A stretch of DNA of 64,000 nucleotides from Sporomusa malonica (GTDB lineage: Bacteria > Bacillota > Negativicutes > Sporomusales > Sporomusaceae). Shown in pieces: positions 51,618 through 59,814 of the stretch. The stretch's first letter is position 1; every line of letters starts with the position of its first letter. The notes under the pieces were generated by a model, which worked only from the letters and a program-made list of their open reading frames with translations, had not been told where the DNA came from and ran no database searches. Both the position numbers and the translations under genes were made by a program. Where the stretch lies: assembly GCF_041428715.1 (NCBI RefSeq), contig NZ_CP155572.1. The stretch is one strand, 5' to 3'.

Positions 51618-52522
51618 CTGATAGACTACTTAAAAGCTTCGATGATATACTTAATGCGGTAAAAGATAAATCTCCTAAACGGGTAGCGGTAGCAGCAGCT
51701 CAGGATGATGCCGTTCTTGAAGCTGTTCAGGGAGCGCGTGAACAAAAAATCGCCGACTTTACATTGGTAGGTGATATTGACAAGATTAAAGCCACTGCAG
51801 ATAAACTTGGTATTACCCTAGATGATGTCAAGGTGGTTCATGAACCCGATGACCGTAAAGCCGCGTACCGGGCGGTATCCTTGGTGTCAAGTGGCGAAGC
51901 AGATGTGCTCATGAAAGGCCTAATCAACACTGCCGATTTTTTGCGAGCAGTACTTGATAAGGAAGTGGGGTTAAGGACAGGCAGGGTGCTTAGTCACACA
52001 GCCGTATATGAACTCCCTGGTTTTAACCGGCTGATCATGATCACTGATGGCGGAATGAATATTGCGCCTACATTACAACAAAAAGCCGATATCATTCAAA
52101 ACAGTGTGCAATTGGCCAGCGTGCTTGGAATCAGCCCAGCCAAGGTAGCTATCTTAGCTGCTGTCGAGGTGGTTAATCCTGATATGCCATCAACGATTGA
52201 AGCGGCTGCTTTGGCCAAAATGACTGACCGTGGTCAGATTAAAGGTGCTATTGTTGACGGACCATTGGCACTTGATAATGCCATCAATTTGGAGGCTGCT
52301 AAACACAAAGGCATCATAAGTCCGGTGGCTGGAATGGCAGATATCTTAGTTACACCTAATATTGAAGCAGGCAATATGTTAGGCAAATCATTAGTCTATA
52401 TCGCCAAGGGAAAAATTGCAGGCTTAGTTCTGGGAGCGGCTAAACCTGTGGTAGTAACCTCGCGGGCCGACACATATGAAGCGAAAATTATGTCAATAGG
52501 TCTAGGAGCATTGTTTGGTTAG
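51614..52522 (+). CDS. Phosphate butyryltransferase-like phosphotransacylase
   Basis: A 302-residue PTA/PTB-family protein exchanging CoA and phosphate on an acyl group. Motifs ADVLMKGLINTADFLRAVL, RVLSHTAVYE, ITDGGMNIAPTL and ILVTPNIEAGNMLGKSL match phosphate butyryltransferases. TTG start after GGAGAGGAAG overlaps the ahbB stop. No butyrate kinase follows, so acyl-chain preference is uncertain; branched or short acyl-CoA is possible. Confidence 0.85.
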   Translation: MTDRLLKSFDDILNAVKDKSPKRVAVAAAQDDAVLEAVQGAREQKIADFTLVGDIDKIKATADKLGITLDDVKVVHEPDDRKAAYRAVSLVSSGEADVLMKGLINTADFLRAVLDKEVGLRTGRVLSHTAVYELPGFNRLIMITDGGMNIAPTLQQKADIIQNSVQLASVLGISPAKVAILAAVEVVNPDMPSTIEAAALAKMTDRGQIKGAIVDGPLALDNAINLEAAKHKGIISPVAGMADILVTPNIEAGNMLGKSLVYIAKGKIAGLVLGAAKPVVVTSRADTYEAKIMSIGLGALFG

Positions 52523-52532
52523 TAATACAAAG

Positions 52533-52557
52533 GGGCAGCACTGGAAGTGCTGCCCTT
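52533..52557 (+). terminator. Terminator-like hairpin
   Basis: GGGCAGCACT/AGTGCTGCCC with GGA loop. The T tract is short (TTCATCAATT). Confidence 0.75.
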
Positions 52558-52659
52558 CATCAATTATTATGAAAATAAACAATTTGATAAAAAGTTATAA
52601 ATATTTGCATTATAAAGCAGGATTTTGTCATTGCAAGTAGAATATGATCAGAGGTAAGA

Positions 52660-52670
52660 TGGTCAGACCA
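52660..52670. promoter_or_regulatory. Candidate FadR/LldR-type operator before the lactate permease
   Basis: TGGTCAGACCA is a perfect TGGT-N3-ACCA palindrome, the core recognised by FadR-subfamily GntR regulators such as PdhR and LldR. It is about 200 bases before the permease. A FadR-type regulator gene lies at 58696. The rest of the 52558-52876 gap holds a TATACT at 52711 and no gene. Confidence 0.45.
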
Positions 52671-52876
52671 CCAGTCCATAAGGCCGGTAATTTTTTTAGA
52701 TAATTTAGAATATACTGGACATGGTCGCGTGGTGGGGGTGTAAACAAAAAAATATGTAGTTTTTGGAAACTATATATTGAAAGAGAGGTGAATTAGATCC
52801 GCAGTTAACCGGCAAACTATTTAACAGAAGTAATTAAAGAGAAAGCTGTAAAGCTAAAAAAAAGGGGTGTAAATTC

Positions 52877-54505
52877 ATGACGTGGACGCAAATATATGAC
52901 CCAATGGGAAATTTAGCTTTATCGGCATTCATGGCAGCAATTCCGATGATTATCATCTTCTATCTGCTTGCCATACGCCGGACACCTGGTCAAATTGCAG
53001 GCGCAGCCGCTGTAACTTCGGCAGTGCTTGTAGCAATACTGGTATATAAAATGCCTGTTGCAACAGCGCTTACCGCGACCGGTATGGGTGCGCTGTATGG
53101 GATATTCCCCATCTTCTGGATCGTTATTACAGCAATCTTCATTTACAATATGACCGTTGAGACCGGTCAGTTTGAAATAATCAAAAACTCAATTGCTTCA
53201 ATTACAGACGACCGTCGTCTGCAAGCACTGCTCATCGCTTTCGCTTTCGGCGCTTTCCTCGAAGGTGCTGCTGGTTTCGGTACACCTGTTGCTATTTCCG
53301 CAGGTATGCTGGTTGGCCTTGGATTCAATCCGCTGTATGCTGCAGGACTTTGCTTAATTGCTAATACTGCACCTGTTGCGTTCGGTGGCATTGGTATTCC
53401 TATTATTGTAGCCGGTCAGGTAACTGGTCTTGACACTATGAAAATTAGTGCCATGGTTGGCCGCCAATTACCATTTCTCTCGGTAATTATCCCAATTTGG
53501 CTGGTTGTGCTTATGTCTGGCTGGAAATCTGCTATGGAAGTATTGCCTGCCTGTCTCGTAGCCGGGATTTCATTTGCATCTATACAATGGTTTTCCTCTA
53601 ACTTCCTCGGCCCAGAACTTCCCGACATTCTTTCTTCACTAGCGGCCATTGTATCATTAACAGTATTCCTGAAAATCTGGAAACCTGCCAAAATATGGCG
53701 GTTTGCCGATGAAAAGGCTGCAGCTTCTGCAACTAAACTTCCCGTGTACTCATTTGGAACCATCATTAAAGCTTGGTCGCCGTTTATCATCCTCACTGTA
53801 ATGGTTATTCTCTGGGGCTTAAAGCCGGTACAAGCTGTAATTGATACTGTTACCATCAAGATTTTAGTTCCTGGTCTGGATAAAGTTGTTATGCAGGTTG
53901 CTCCTATTGCTAAAAAATCAACAGCTATGGCTGCTTTGTACAAGATTAACTGGCTGAGTGCAGCTGGTACTGCCTTGTTTATTGCCAGCGTTATTTCAGC
54001 AGCTATTCTCGGTGTTGGTCCTGGTCGCTTCTTCAGCATCTTTACTAAAACCTTTGGACAGTTGACTAAACCGCTTATCACTATTCCTTGTGTACTTGGT
54101 CTTGCCTATGTTATGAACTACTCTGGTATGAGCTCTACTTTGGGCCTGTTCTTGGCAGGTACTGGTAGTTTCTTCCCGTTCTTCTCGGCCTTCCTTGGCT
54201 GGTTGGGTGTTTTCCTGACAGGCTCGGATACTTCGGCAAACGCATTGTTTGGTAACTTGCAAGCCGTTACTGCCCAACAAGTTGGCATGGATCCGGTTCT
54301 GGCCGTTGCTGCTAACTCATCAGGTGGTGTTACTGGTAAAATGATTTCGCCGCAGAGTATTGCTGTAGCAACTGCTGCTACAGGTTTGGTTGGTAAAGAG
54401 GGCGATCTGTTCAATTTTACCGTAATGCACTCACTGGTTTTAGCGGTTATCGTTGGATTGATGACATATGCTCAGGCGTATGTATTAACTTGGATGATTC
54501 CTTAG
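52877..54505 (+). CDS. lctP: L-lactate permease (LctP family)
   Basis: A 542-residue inner-membrane lactate/proton symporter with about 12-14 helices. Family motifs include FGAFLEGAAGFGTPVAISAGML near 130, NTAPVAFGGIGIPI near 165, FLTGSDTSANALFGNLQ near 450, and ANSSGGVTGKMISPQSIAVA near 478. Full length. ATG follows AAAAGGGG. Lactate use would feed pyruvate to the 2-oxoacid oxidoreductases, such as the one encoded downstream. Confidence 0.95.
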   Translation: MTWTQIYDPMGNLALSAFMAAIPMIIIFYLLAIRRTPGQIAGAAAVTSAVLVAILVYKMPVATALTATGMGALYGIFPIFWIVITAIFIYNMTVETGQFEIIKNSIASITDDRRLQALLIAFAFGAFLEGAAGFGTPVAISAGMLVGLGFNPLYAAGLCLIANTAPVAFGGIGIPIIVAGQVTGLDTMKISAMVGRQLPFLSVIIPIWLVVLMSGWKSAMEVLPACLVAGISFASIQWFSSNFLGPELPDILSSLAAIVSLTVFLKIWKPAKIWRFADEKAAASATKLPVYSFGTIIKAWSPFIILTVMVILWGLKPVQAVIDTVTIKILVPGLDKVVMQVAPIAKKSTAMAALYKINWLSAAGTALFIASVISAAILGVGPGRFFSIFTKTFGQLTKPLITIPCVLGLAYVMNYSGMSSTLGLFLAGTGSFFPFFSAFLGWLGVFLTGSDTSANALFGNLQAVTAQQVGMDPVLAVAANSSGGVTGKMISPQSIAVATAATGLVGKEGDLFNFTVMHSLVLAVIVGLMTYAQAYVLTWMIP

Positions 54506-54572
54506 TAAATAGCTGTATTTTATTAAAAAACAGCAAGAGCTTTTCAGTATATAGAAAAGCTATATACTGGGT

Positions 54573-54612
54573 ATGATATGAAGGTGGGGAATTTATCCCC
54601 ACCTCATATCAT
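54573..54612 (+). terminator. Terminator after the lactate permease
   Basis: ATGATATGA-GGTGGGGA / CCCCACCT-ATATCAT stem of about 17 bp with an AT-rich tail. A smaller AGCTTTTC/GAAAAGCT hairpin precedes it at about 54538. Confidence 0.8.
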
Positions 54613-54657
54613 TATATAAAACCTTACATTTTTATCCAACGATATTGCTCGTAGGTT

Positions 54658-54745
54658 GACTATTATCCATGGGGGCGCGACGCATGGATAATAGTCAGGC
54701 TATGAGCCTGAGTAACACTCAGCTGTACGGCTGATAGTAAACAAG
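54658..54745 (+). promoter_or_regulatory. Structured leader of the 2-oxoacid oxidoreductase operon
   Basis: Three consecutive hairpins without T tract: GACTATTATCCATG/CATGGATAATAGTC (14 bp, 11-base GC-rich loop), CAGGCT/AGCCTG, and CAGC/GCTG. All lie within 115 bases of the first start codon. No known riboswitch class recognised. Confidence 0.45.
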
Positions 54746-54770
54746 GCTACATATTTCAGGAGGTGCTCTT

Positions 54771-55847
54771 ATGGCCGAAGTTTCACTGAAAGGTGAACAA
54801 AGAGTATTTATGACAGGCAACGAGGTGTGTGCCTGGGCTGCGGTAGCAGCTAAAGCCGATATTATGTATGGCTATCCTATCACACCGCAAAATGAGATTA
54901 TGCACTATTGGACAAGGCTTGCTCCTAAGTACGGCAAACGCTTCCTTCAGACTGAAGATGAAATCTCTGCTGGCTTCACCACTCTTGGAGGCGTAATTTC
55001 TGGCAGGAAGGCATTTACTGCGACTGCAGGCCCTGGAAATGTTTTAATGCAGGAATCGGCTGGTATGGCGGAAATGATGAGGCTGCCTATTGTTTACATT
55101 ATCCAGCAGCGGGGCGGTCCCTCAACAGCGACAGTTATTTATGCTCAGCAAGAAACTACCCTAACAACTTTTGGCGGCAACGGTGAAGGTCATCGTATTG
55201 TATACTCTACTGCCACTCATCAGGAATTGTTTGACTACACGATTAAAGCCTTTAACTCTGCCTGGACATATCGCTTCCCTGCATTTGTGCTGGGTGATGG
55301 CTATCAAGCAAAAATGCGTGAGCCGTTAACTATTTACGATCCAGACGAAAAAGGTATGAAGCTGGTTAAACCAGAGCCTATACTTGGGGATACTGACAAA
55401 CCAGACCGCGAAATTAAGCATATCCGCAACACCTATAATACAGAAGACGAATTATATGAAGTGGTAATGAATCATCAACGTGACTGGGAGAAGATGGCAG
55501 AAGAAGTCGTTGAGTGGGATGCTAAGGGCTGCGAAGATGCCGAAGTTATCTTCGTGACTCACGGTATTGTATCCCGCGCTGCACTAACTGCCTATAACCA
55601 ACTGCGGGCTGAAGGCAAGAAAGTAGGTTACTTCCGTCCGATTACAGTGCGCCCCTTCCCTGGCAAGCAGCTTCTTGAGGCAATGAAAGGTGCTAAAAAG
55701 TTATTGGTAGCTGAATCAGCCTATGGCCAACTTCTGAGACTTATTCAAGCTGAAATCTACGGCAGCAGCATTGAAATTGTTCCAATGCTGCGCCCGGGCG
55801 TTGGTATTACCACCGAAGAAATTGTTGAAGAATACAACAAACTGTAA
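54771..55847 (+). CDS. korA: 2-oxoacid:ferredoxin oxidoreductase, alpha subunit
   Basis: A 358-residue subunit (pyrimidine-binding and transketolase C-terminal domains) of a four-subunit ferredoxin oxidoreductase that converts a 2-oxoacid plus CoA to acyl-CoA, CO2 and reduced ferredoxin. Motifs GYPITPQNEIMHYW, QTEDEISAGFTTLGG and FTATAGPGNVLMQE fit the KorA/VorB group. ATG follows CAGGAGG. Substrate (2-oxoglutarate, branched-chain oxoacid or other) is not decided by the sequence; the Kor label is provisional. Confidence 0.85.
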   Translation: MAEVSLKGEQRVFMTGNEVCAWAAVAAKADIMYGYPITPQNEIMHYWTRLAPKYGKRFLQTEDEISAGFTTLGGVISGRKAFTATAGPGNVLMQESAGMAEMMRLPIVYIIQQRGGPSTATVIYAQQETTLTTFGGNGEGHRIVYSTATHQELFDYTIKAFNSAWTYRFPAFVLGDGYQAKMREPLTIYDPDEKGMKLVKPEPILGDTDKPDREIKHIRNTYNTEDELYEVVMNHQRDWEKMAEEVVEWDAKGCEDAEVIFVTHGIVSRAALTAYNQLRAEGKKVGYFRPITVRPFPGKQLLEAMKGAKKLLVAESAYGQLLRLIQAEIYGSSIEIVPMLRPGVGITTEEIVEEYNKL

Positions 55848-55867
55848 GCATAGGAGGGAAGACTAAC

Positions 55868-56638
55868 ATGCAAGAACTAAAGGAAAATAATGTTCTTCAA
55901 CCAGCTATGCCTGCCTGCTGGAATGAAGAAACAAAAGCGCATAAGTATTGTCCCGGCTGCGGTCATGGTATTATCCTGAAATGTCTCGGTGAGGCCATTG
56001 ACGAGCTGGGTATTAAAGATAAAATGGTTTTTGGCTGTGATATTGGCTGCTCGCTTTTAGCTTGGGATTTCTTTAACGTGGATACTGTACAGACCCACCA
56101 TGGGCGTACTACCCCGGTAATAACGGGTATGAAACGTGCTAATACCGACATTATCGGTGTTGCCTATATGGGCGATGGTGGTGGCTATGCTATCGGTTCT
56201 CAGCATCTGTTTAACGCAGCTGTTCGCGGTGAGAAGATTACCATTATCCTGTGCAACAACTGTAATTATGGCATGACTGGCGGTCAAATGGCTCCGACTA
56301 CTCTGCCTGGCATGAAGACAGAAACTACTCCTTACGGACGCGATGTGGAACAGGCCGGCTATCCGACTAAGGGCCCTGAAATGGTCGCTGCCGTGGCTCC
56401 GGAGGGTTCTTATGTTGCCCGCGGTACTGTTGCCAATCCTCGTCAGCTTAAAGGCTTTATTAAGAAGGCGCTGCAAAACCAGATTGATGGCAAGGGCATT
56501 TCGTTCGTAGAGTGCTTGGCTGGTTGCCCGACTAACTGGCGTACTAACGCCAAACAAACCTGGGAATTTATCGAAAAAGATATGGCTCAATACTTTAAAG
56601 TCGGCGAGCTCCGCACGCCGCAAGCGAAGGAGGGCTAA
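55868..56638 (+). CDS. korB: 2-oxoacid:ferredoxin oxidoreductase, beta (ThDP) subunit
   Basis: A 256-residue thiamin diphosphate subunit. The N-terminal HKYCPGCGHGI supplies cluster and cofactor residues, MGDGGGYAIGSQHLFNAA is the ThDP-Mg motif, and NNCNYGMTGGQMAPTT follows it. ECLAGCPTNW gives further Cys ligands. It lies 20 bases behind the alpha gene with GGAGGG. Confidence 0.88.
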   Translation: MQELKENNVLQPAMPACWNEETKAHKYCPGCGHGIILKCLGEAIDELGIKDKMVFGCDIGCSLLAWDFFNVDTVQTHHGRTTPVITGMKRANTDIIGVAYMGDGGGYAIGSQHLFNAAVRGEKITIILCNNCNYGMTGGQMAPTTLPGMKTETTPYGRDVEQAGYPTKGPEMVAAVAPEGSYVARGTVANPRQLKGFIKKALQNQIDGKGISFVECLAGCPTNWRTNAKQTWEFIEKDMAQYFKVGELRTPQAKEG

Positions 56639-56642
56639 AACG

Positions 56643-57359
56643 ATGGCAAAAGTCGTAAAAATAGCTATAGCTGGCGAAGGCGGCCAAGGCGTTCAGTCAA
56701 TTGCTGAAATTTTGGCCGAGGCCGCTAACGAAGAAGGTAAAAACGCATTATACATTCCTAACTTCGGTGTTGAGCAGCGCGGTGGCGTTTCAATCGCTTT
56801 TGTACAAGTCAGTGATGGCGAAATTGGTGCTCCTAAGTTTCAAAAAGCCGACATTCTTATCCCTGTAAGTCCGCGTGCTGTTGACAGGACTAAAATGTAT
56901 GCTGGGAAAGATACTGTATATATCTACGATAATTCGCTTATCCAAGAAGGCGAAGTAAAGGACAATATTATTGGGCTGCAGTATTTTGACGTAACTCCAC
57001 CTTGCCCAACCGCAGATCATCCAAACGCTGATTTGCCTCAGGACTTGATTGCCGGCGAGCCTAAGACCTGTTCGTTTACTAAACCTGGCCCAGGCGTAGA
57101 TCCTGCCAATCTTCCCGAGGTAAAAAAAGTTGTTGCCATCCCTGCAAATGATATTGCGAAAAATGAACTACACCCGCGTGTATTTAATATTATCATTCTC
57201 GGGGCAGTCATCGCAGCAACCGAAGTCCTGCCCATGGACAGCATCAAGAAGGCCTTAGAGACTAAGCTCGGTGACAAGTTCAAACAAAATCCTGAGCTTC
57301 GCGATATGAACTTCAAGGCTCTCGAACGCGGCTATCAACTCATTAAGAGCGCAATGTAA
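56643..57359 (+). CDS. korC: 2-oxoacid:ferredoxin oxidoreductase, gamma subunit
   Basis: A 238-residue subunit beginning KIAIAGEGGQGVQSIAEIL, the glycine-rich motif of the gamma family, with GVEQRGGVSIAFV near 40. An insert of about 40 residues around 117-160, rich in Pro and Asp with two Cys, makes it longer than usual (about 180-190). It starts 4 bases after the beta gene. Confidence 0.86.
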   Translation: MAKVVKIAIAGEGGQGVQSIAEILAEAANEEGKNALYIPNFGVEQRGGVSIAFVQVSDGEIGAPKFQKADILIPVSPRAVDRTKMYAGKDTVYIYDNSLIQEGEVKDNIIGLQYFDVTPPCPTADHPNADLPQDLIAGEPKTCSFTKPGPGVDPANLPEVKKVVAIPANDIAKNELHPRVFNIIILGAVIAATEVLPMDSIKKALETKLGDKFKQNPELRDMNFKALERGYQLIKSAM

Positions 57360-57371
57360 GGAGGGGAAGAA

Positions 57372-57620
57372 ATGGCTAAAGTTAATTGGGAATCTGCAAA
57401 ATATGATGGCGAAAAAGGCTTCTGGGCTGTTTTCCCTAGCTTATGCAAAGGCTGTGGGTTATGTATAGAAAAATGTCCGGTAAAGTGTATTACCTGGTCG
57501 GAAGATCTGGGTGTATATGGCACGCCGCGTGTCGAAGCTGATATGGAAAAGTGTATCGTATGCGGTATTTGTCAGATGATCTGTCCAGACTGCGCAATCC
57601 GCGTGGAAAAAAATAAGTAA
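57372..57620 (+). CDS. korD: 2-oxoacid:ferredoxin oxidoreductase, delta subunit (2[4Fe-4S])
   Basis: An 82-residue ferredoxin-like subunit with two complete cluster motifs, CKGCGLCIEKCP and CIVCGICQMICP, spaced as in bacterial 2[4Fe-4S] ferredoxins, and an N-terminal extension of about 20 residues. It is last in the operon, 12 bases behind the gamma gene with AAGGAGGGG. It should relay electrons from the ThDP subunit to ferredoxin. Confidence 0.9.
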   Translation: MAKVNWESAKYDGEKGFWAVFPSLCKGCGLCIEKCPVKCITWSEDLGVYGTPRVEADMEKCIVCGICQMICPDCAIRVEKNK

Positions 57621-57700
57621 AAGGCTACCAATAATGTAGACTACTGCCGGCATAATGGTGTATTATAGAAACAGACTTTGTCCTTGTAGGTGATTATTGA

Positions 57701-58675
57701 GTGAGCAAATTTCCAAACAATATATTTGGCATAATTCAAGAAGACCTAGTGGCTATCGAAAAGGAACTGTATTCTATAATACAATCGCCGGTAGATTTGG
57801 TTAACGATATTAGCGTACACCTGGTACAGGCGGGCGGTAAACGCTTACGGCCCGCCTTATATCTGCTCTGTGCCAGGGGGGGGACCCCTAACCAGGCTGA
57901 GCTTTTGCCGATGGCAGTGGCTATTGAACTTATCCATATGGCCACATTAGTCCATGATGATGTTATCGATAATGCCGCAACTCGGCGCGGCCGGCCAACA
58001 GCCAATGCCCGATGGGGCAATCACAGCTCAGTATTGACAGGTGACTACCTGTTTGCCAAAGCATTTTCTGCAGTAACCCTGGGGACTGAGAAAAACAGGC
58101 TGAAAATTTTGACTGATGTGATCTGTACTATGTGTGAAGGCGAAATAGTTCAGCTTAAAGAATCCTTCAATCCAGACCAGGATGAAGCTGACTACCGTCT
58201 GAGAGTGGCGCAGAAGACAGCTGATTTTATCGCTGCTAGCTGCGAGCTCGGTGCATTATCTGGGCAAATGGATGAACACGACGTTGCTCAAATCAGGGAA
58301 TACGGTTATGCGATTGGTATGGCATTTCAAATTACTGACGATATTTTAGATTTCACAGCCTCGGCCGAGCAGTTAGGCAAACCAGTCGGTAACGATCTGC
58401 GGCAAGGGATAGTTACCTTGCCGGTTCTCTACGCACTGAAAAATAGCCCTTACCGTGATGAACTCAGAGGCATTGTTGTAAAACAGGCTATGTCTGACAA
58501 TGACGTCAAACGCGGGCTGGAAATAGTCCATGCAACAGAAGCGGTAGAATATAGTTATGGGCAGGTGAACAGCTATTTACAGCATGCTCGTAATGTTTTA
58601 CCGTTAGCACTTAACAGCACTGTGAGAGAGTCATTATTGGCGGTAGCCGATTTTGTAGGACTGCGAAAATACTAG
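57701..58675 (+). CDS. Polyprenyl diphosphate synthase (heptaprenyl-type)
   Basis: A 324-residue trans-prenyltransferase. The first aspartate-rich motif is VHDDVIDNAATRRG near 84-97, the second TDDILDF near 210, with GGKRLRPAL at 46-54. It makes the long-chain isoprenoid diphosphate for quinones; product length is not certain. The GTG start is preceded by AGGTGA. It lies upstream of ubiD-ubiA, with which it would supply menaquinone synthesis. Confidence 0.9.
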   Translation: MSKFPNNIFGIIQEDLVAIEKELYSIIQSPVDLVNDISVHLVQAGGKRLRPALYLLCARGGTPNQAELLPMAVAIELIHMATLVHDDVIDNAATRRGRPTANARWGNHSSVLTGDYLFAKAFSAVTLGTEKNRLKILTDVICTMCEGEIVQLKESFNPDQDEADYRLRVAQKTADFIAASCELGALSGQMDEHDVAQIREYGYAIGMAFQITDDILDFTASAEQLGKPVGNDLRQGIVTLPVLYALKNSPYRDELRGIVVKQAMSDNDVKRGLEIVHATEAVEYSYGQVNSYLQHARNVLPLALNSTVRESLLAVADFVGLRKY

Positions 58676-58695
58676 CATTACCTGTCGGAGGCGCC

Positions 58696-59481
58696 ATGTT
58701 TAAGCCAGTTAAAACCAAAAAGGTTTATGAAGAGATTATCGGGCAAATTAAAAAGCTTATCGTTGATGGTAAGTTACATCCTGGCGATAAGCTGCTTTCT
58801 GAGCGTGAACTTGCTGACAAACTGAATGTTAGCCGTGCATCGGTTCGTGAAGCTTTCAGCGCACTTGAGATTATGGGAATCATCACTATTCGTCCAGGCG
58901 AAGGTAGTTTTGTCAGACAGGTTTCTTACGAAGGTATGATTGAACCCTTATCATTTTTTTTACAAATTGAAATTGATGATATTGTGCAGTTGCTGGAAGT
59001 ACGGAAAATTCTCGAGATAGAGGCGGCTGCCTTGGCGGCAATGCGGGCGACACCTACAGATCTTGAGAATATAAAACAGGCACTTGTCAGCATGTTAGAA
59101 GAAGTACGTGCTGGCGGTATAGGAGACCTGGGGGATGCAGCCTTCCATTTTTCAATTGCAAAAGCCGCCAACAACCCAGTTCTAATTAGGTTGATGAATG
59201 CCATTTCAGATTTGCTGACAAAAACTTTTCGTACATCTCGTCAAAAGTTATTCTTGATTGAAAATATGCCAACCCTGTTACATCAATCCCACTATGAAAT
59301 ATATGAAGCAATAGCTGCCCATAACCCGCGTTTGGCCAAACGAAAAATGCAAGAACACCTGAATTTGGTCGAAGATGTGCTAATTAAAATTAAAACAGGC
59401 AAAATACATTCGTTTAACAAGAGGCAGGGAGACAAAGACATATTGCAAATCCCAAATGAAGATTACGGCTTTCCTTCGTAA
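58696..59481 (+). CDS. FadR-subfamily GntR transcriptional regulator
   Basis: A 261-residue regulator. The N-terminal GntR winged helix (GDKLLSERELADKLNVSRASVREAFSALE) is at about 30-58. The C-terminal FCD helical domain has the metal/acid-binding pattern with Asp/His residues (DAAFHFSIAKAANNPVL and HYEIYEAIAAHN). Members sense lactate, pyruvate or related acids and bind TGGT-N3-ACCA, a site seen upstream of the lactate permease 6 kb away. It starts 20 bases after the polyprenyl synthase gene. Confidence 0.9.
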   Translation: MFKPVKTKKVYEEIIGQIKKLIVDGKLHPGDKLLSERELADKLNVSRASVREAFSALEIMGIITIRPGEGSFVRQVSYEGMIEPLSFFLQIEIDDIVQLLEVRKILEIEAAALAAMRATPTDLENIKQALVSMLEEVRAGGIGDLGDAAFHFSIAKAANNPVLIRLMNAISDLLTKTFRTSRQKLFLIENMPTLLHQSHYEIYEAIAAHNPRLAKRKMQEHLNLVEDVLIKIKTGKIHSFNKRQGDKDILQIPNEDYGFPS

Positions 59482-59532
59482 GTGTCTCTTGGACATACTA
59501 AGGCAGCCGTATTTTGCTATTATTTTACAGCA

Positions 59533-59561
59533 TTGTGTTTTTGTGGTCTGACAGGTATAAT
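59533..59561 (+). promoter_or_regulatory. Candidate promoter of tatA-tatC
   Basis: TTGTGT, 17-base spacer, TATAAT, about 35 bases before tatA. Confidence 0.6.
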
Positions 59562-59595
59562 ATATGTGTGTAAACATGCAAAGGGGATGGTAATT

Positions 59596-59805
59596 ATGTT
59601 TAGTTTCAGTATGCCGGAGTTAGTTTTAATACTGGTCATTGCACTTGTAGTTTTTGGTCCAGGAAAACTGCCTGAAGTTGGCAAAGCCATTGGCAAAGGA
59701 ATTCAAGAATTCCGCCGGGCCAGCACCGATATTGTCAATCCCAAGGACGAGCCGGTAAAAGTTGAGGCCAAACCCGACAGCAAGCAGCCTGACGAGAAAA
59801 AGTGA
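59596..59805 (+). CDS. tatA: Sec-independent translocase protein TatA
   Basis: A 69-residue pore-forming subunit of the twin-arginine translocase. A short helix (MPELVLILVIALVVFG) is followed by the hinge FGPGKLPEVGKAIGKGIQEFRRA amphipathic helix and a charged tail. The start at 59596 follows AAAGGGGATGG; a longer upstream frame has no ribosome site and would bury the helix. It is 9 bases before tatC. No tatB is seen, usual for Firmicutes. Confidence 0.93.
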   Translation: MFSFSMPELVLILVIALVVFGPGKLPEVGKAIGKGIQEFRRASTDIVNPKDEPVKVEAKPDSKQPDEKK

Positions 59806-59814
59806 GGTTGTTAG

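Noticed and set aside
54658..54696. Intrinsic terminator before the 2-oxoacid oxidoreductase genes
   Set aside because: The 14-bp stem has no T tract and is followed by further hairpins and the operon start.
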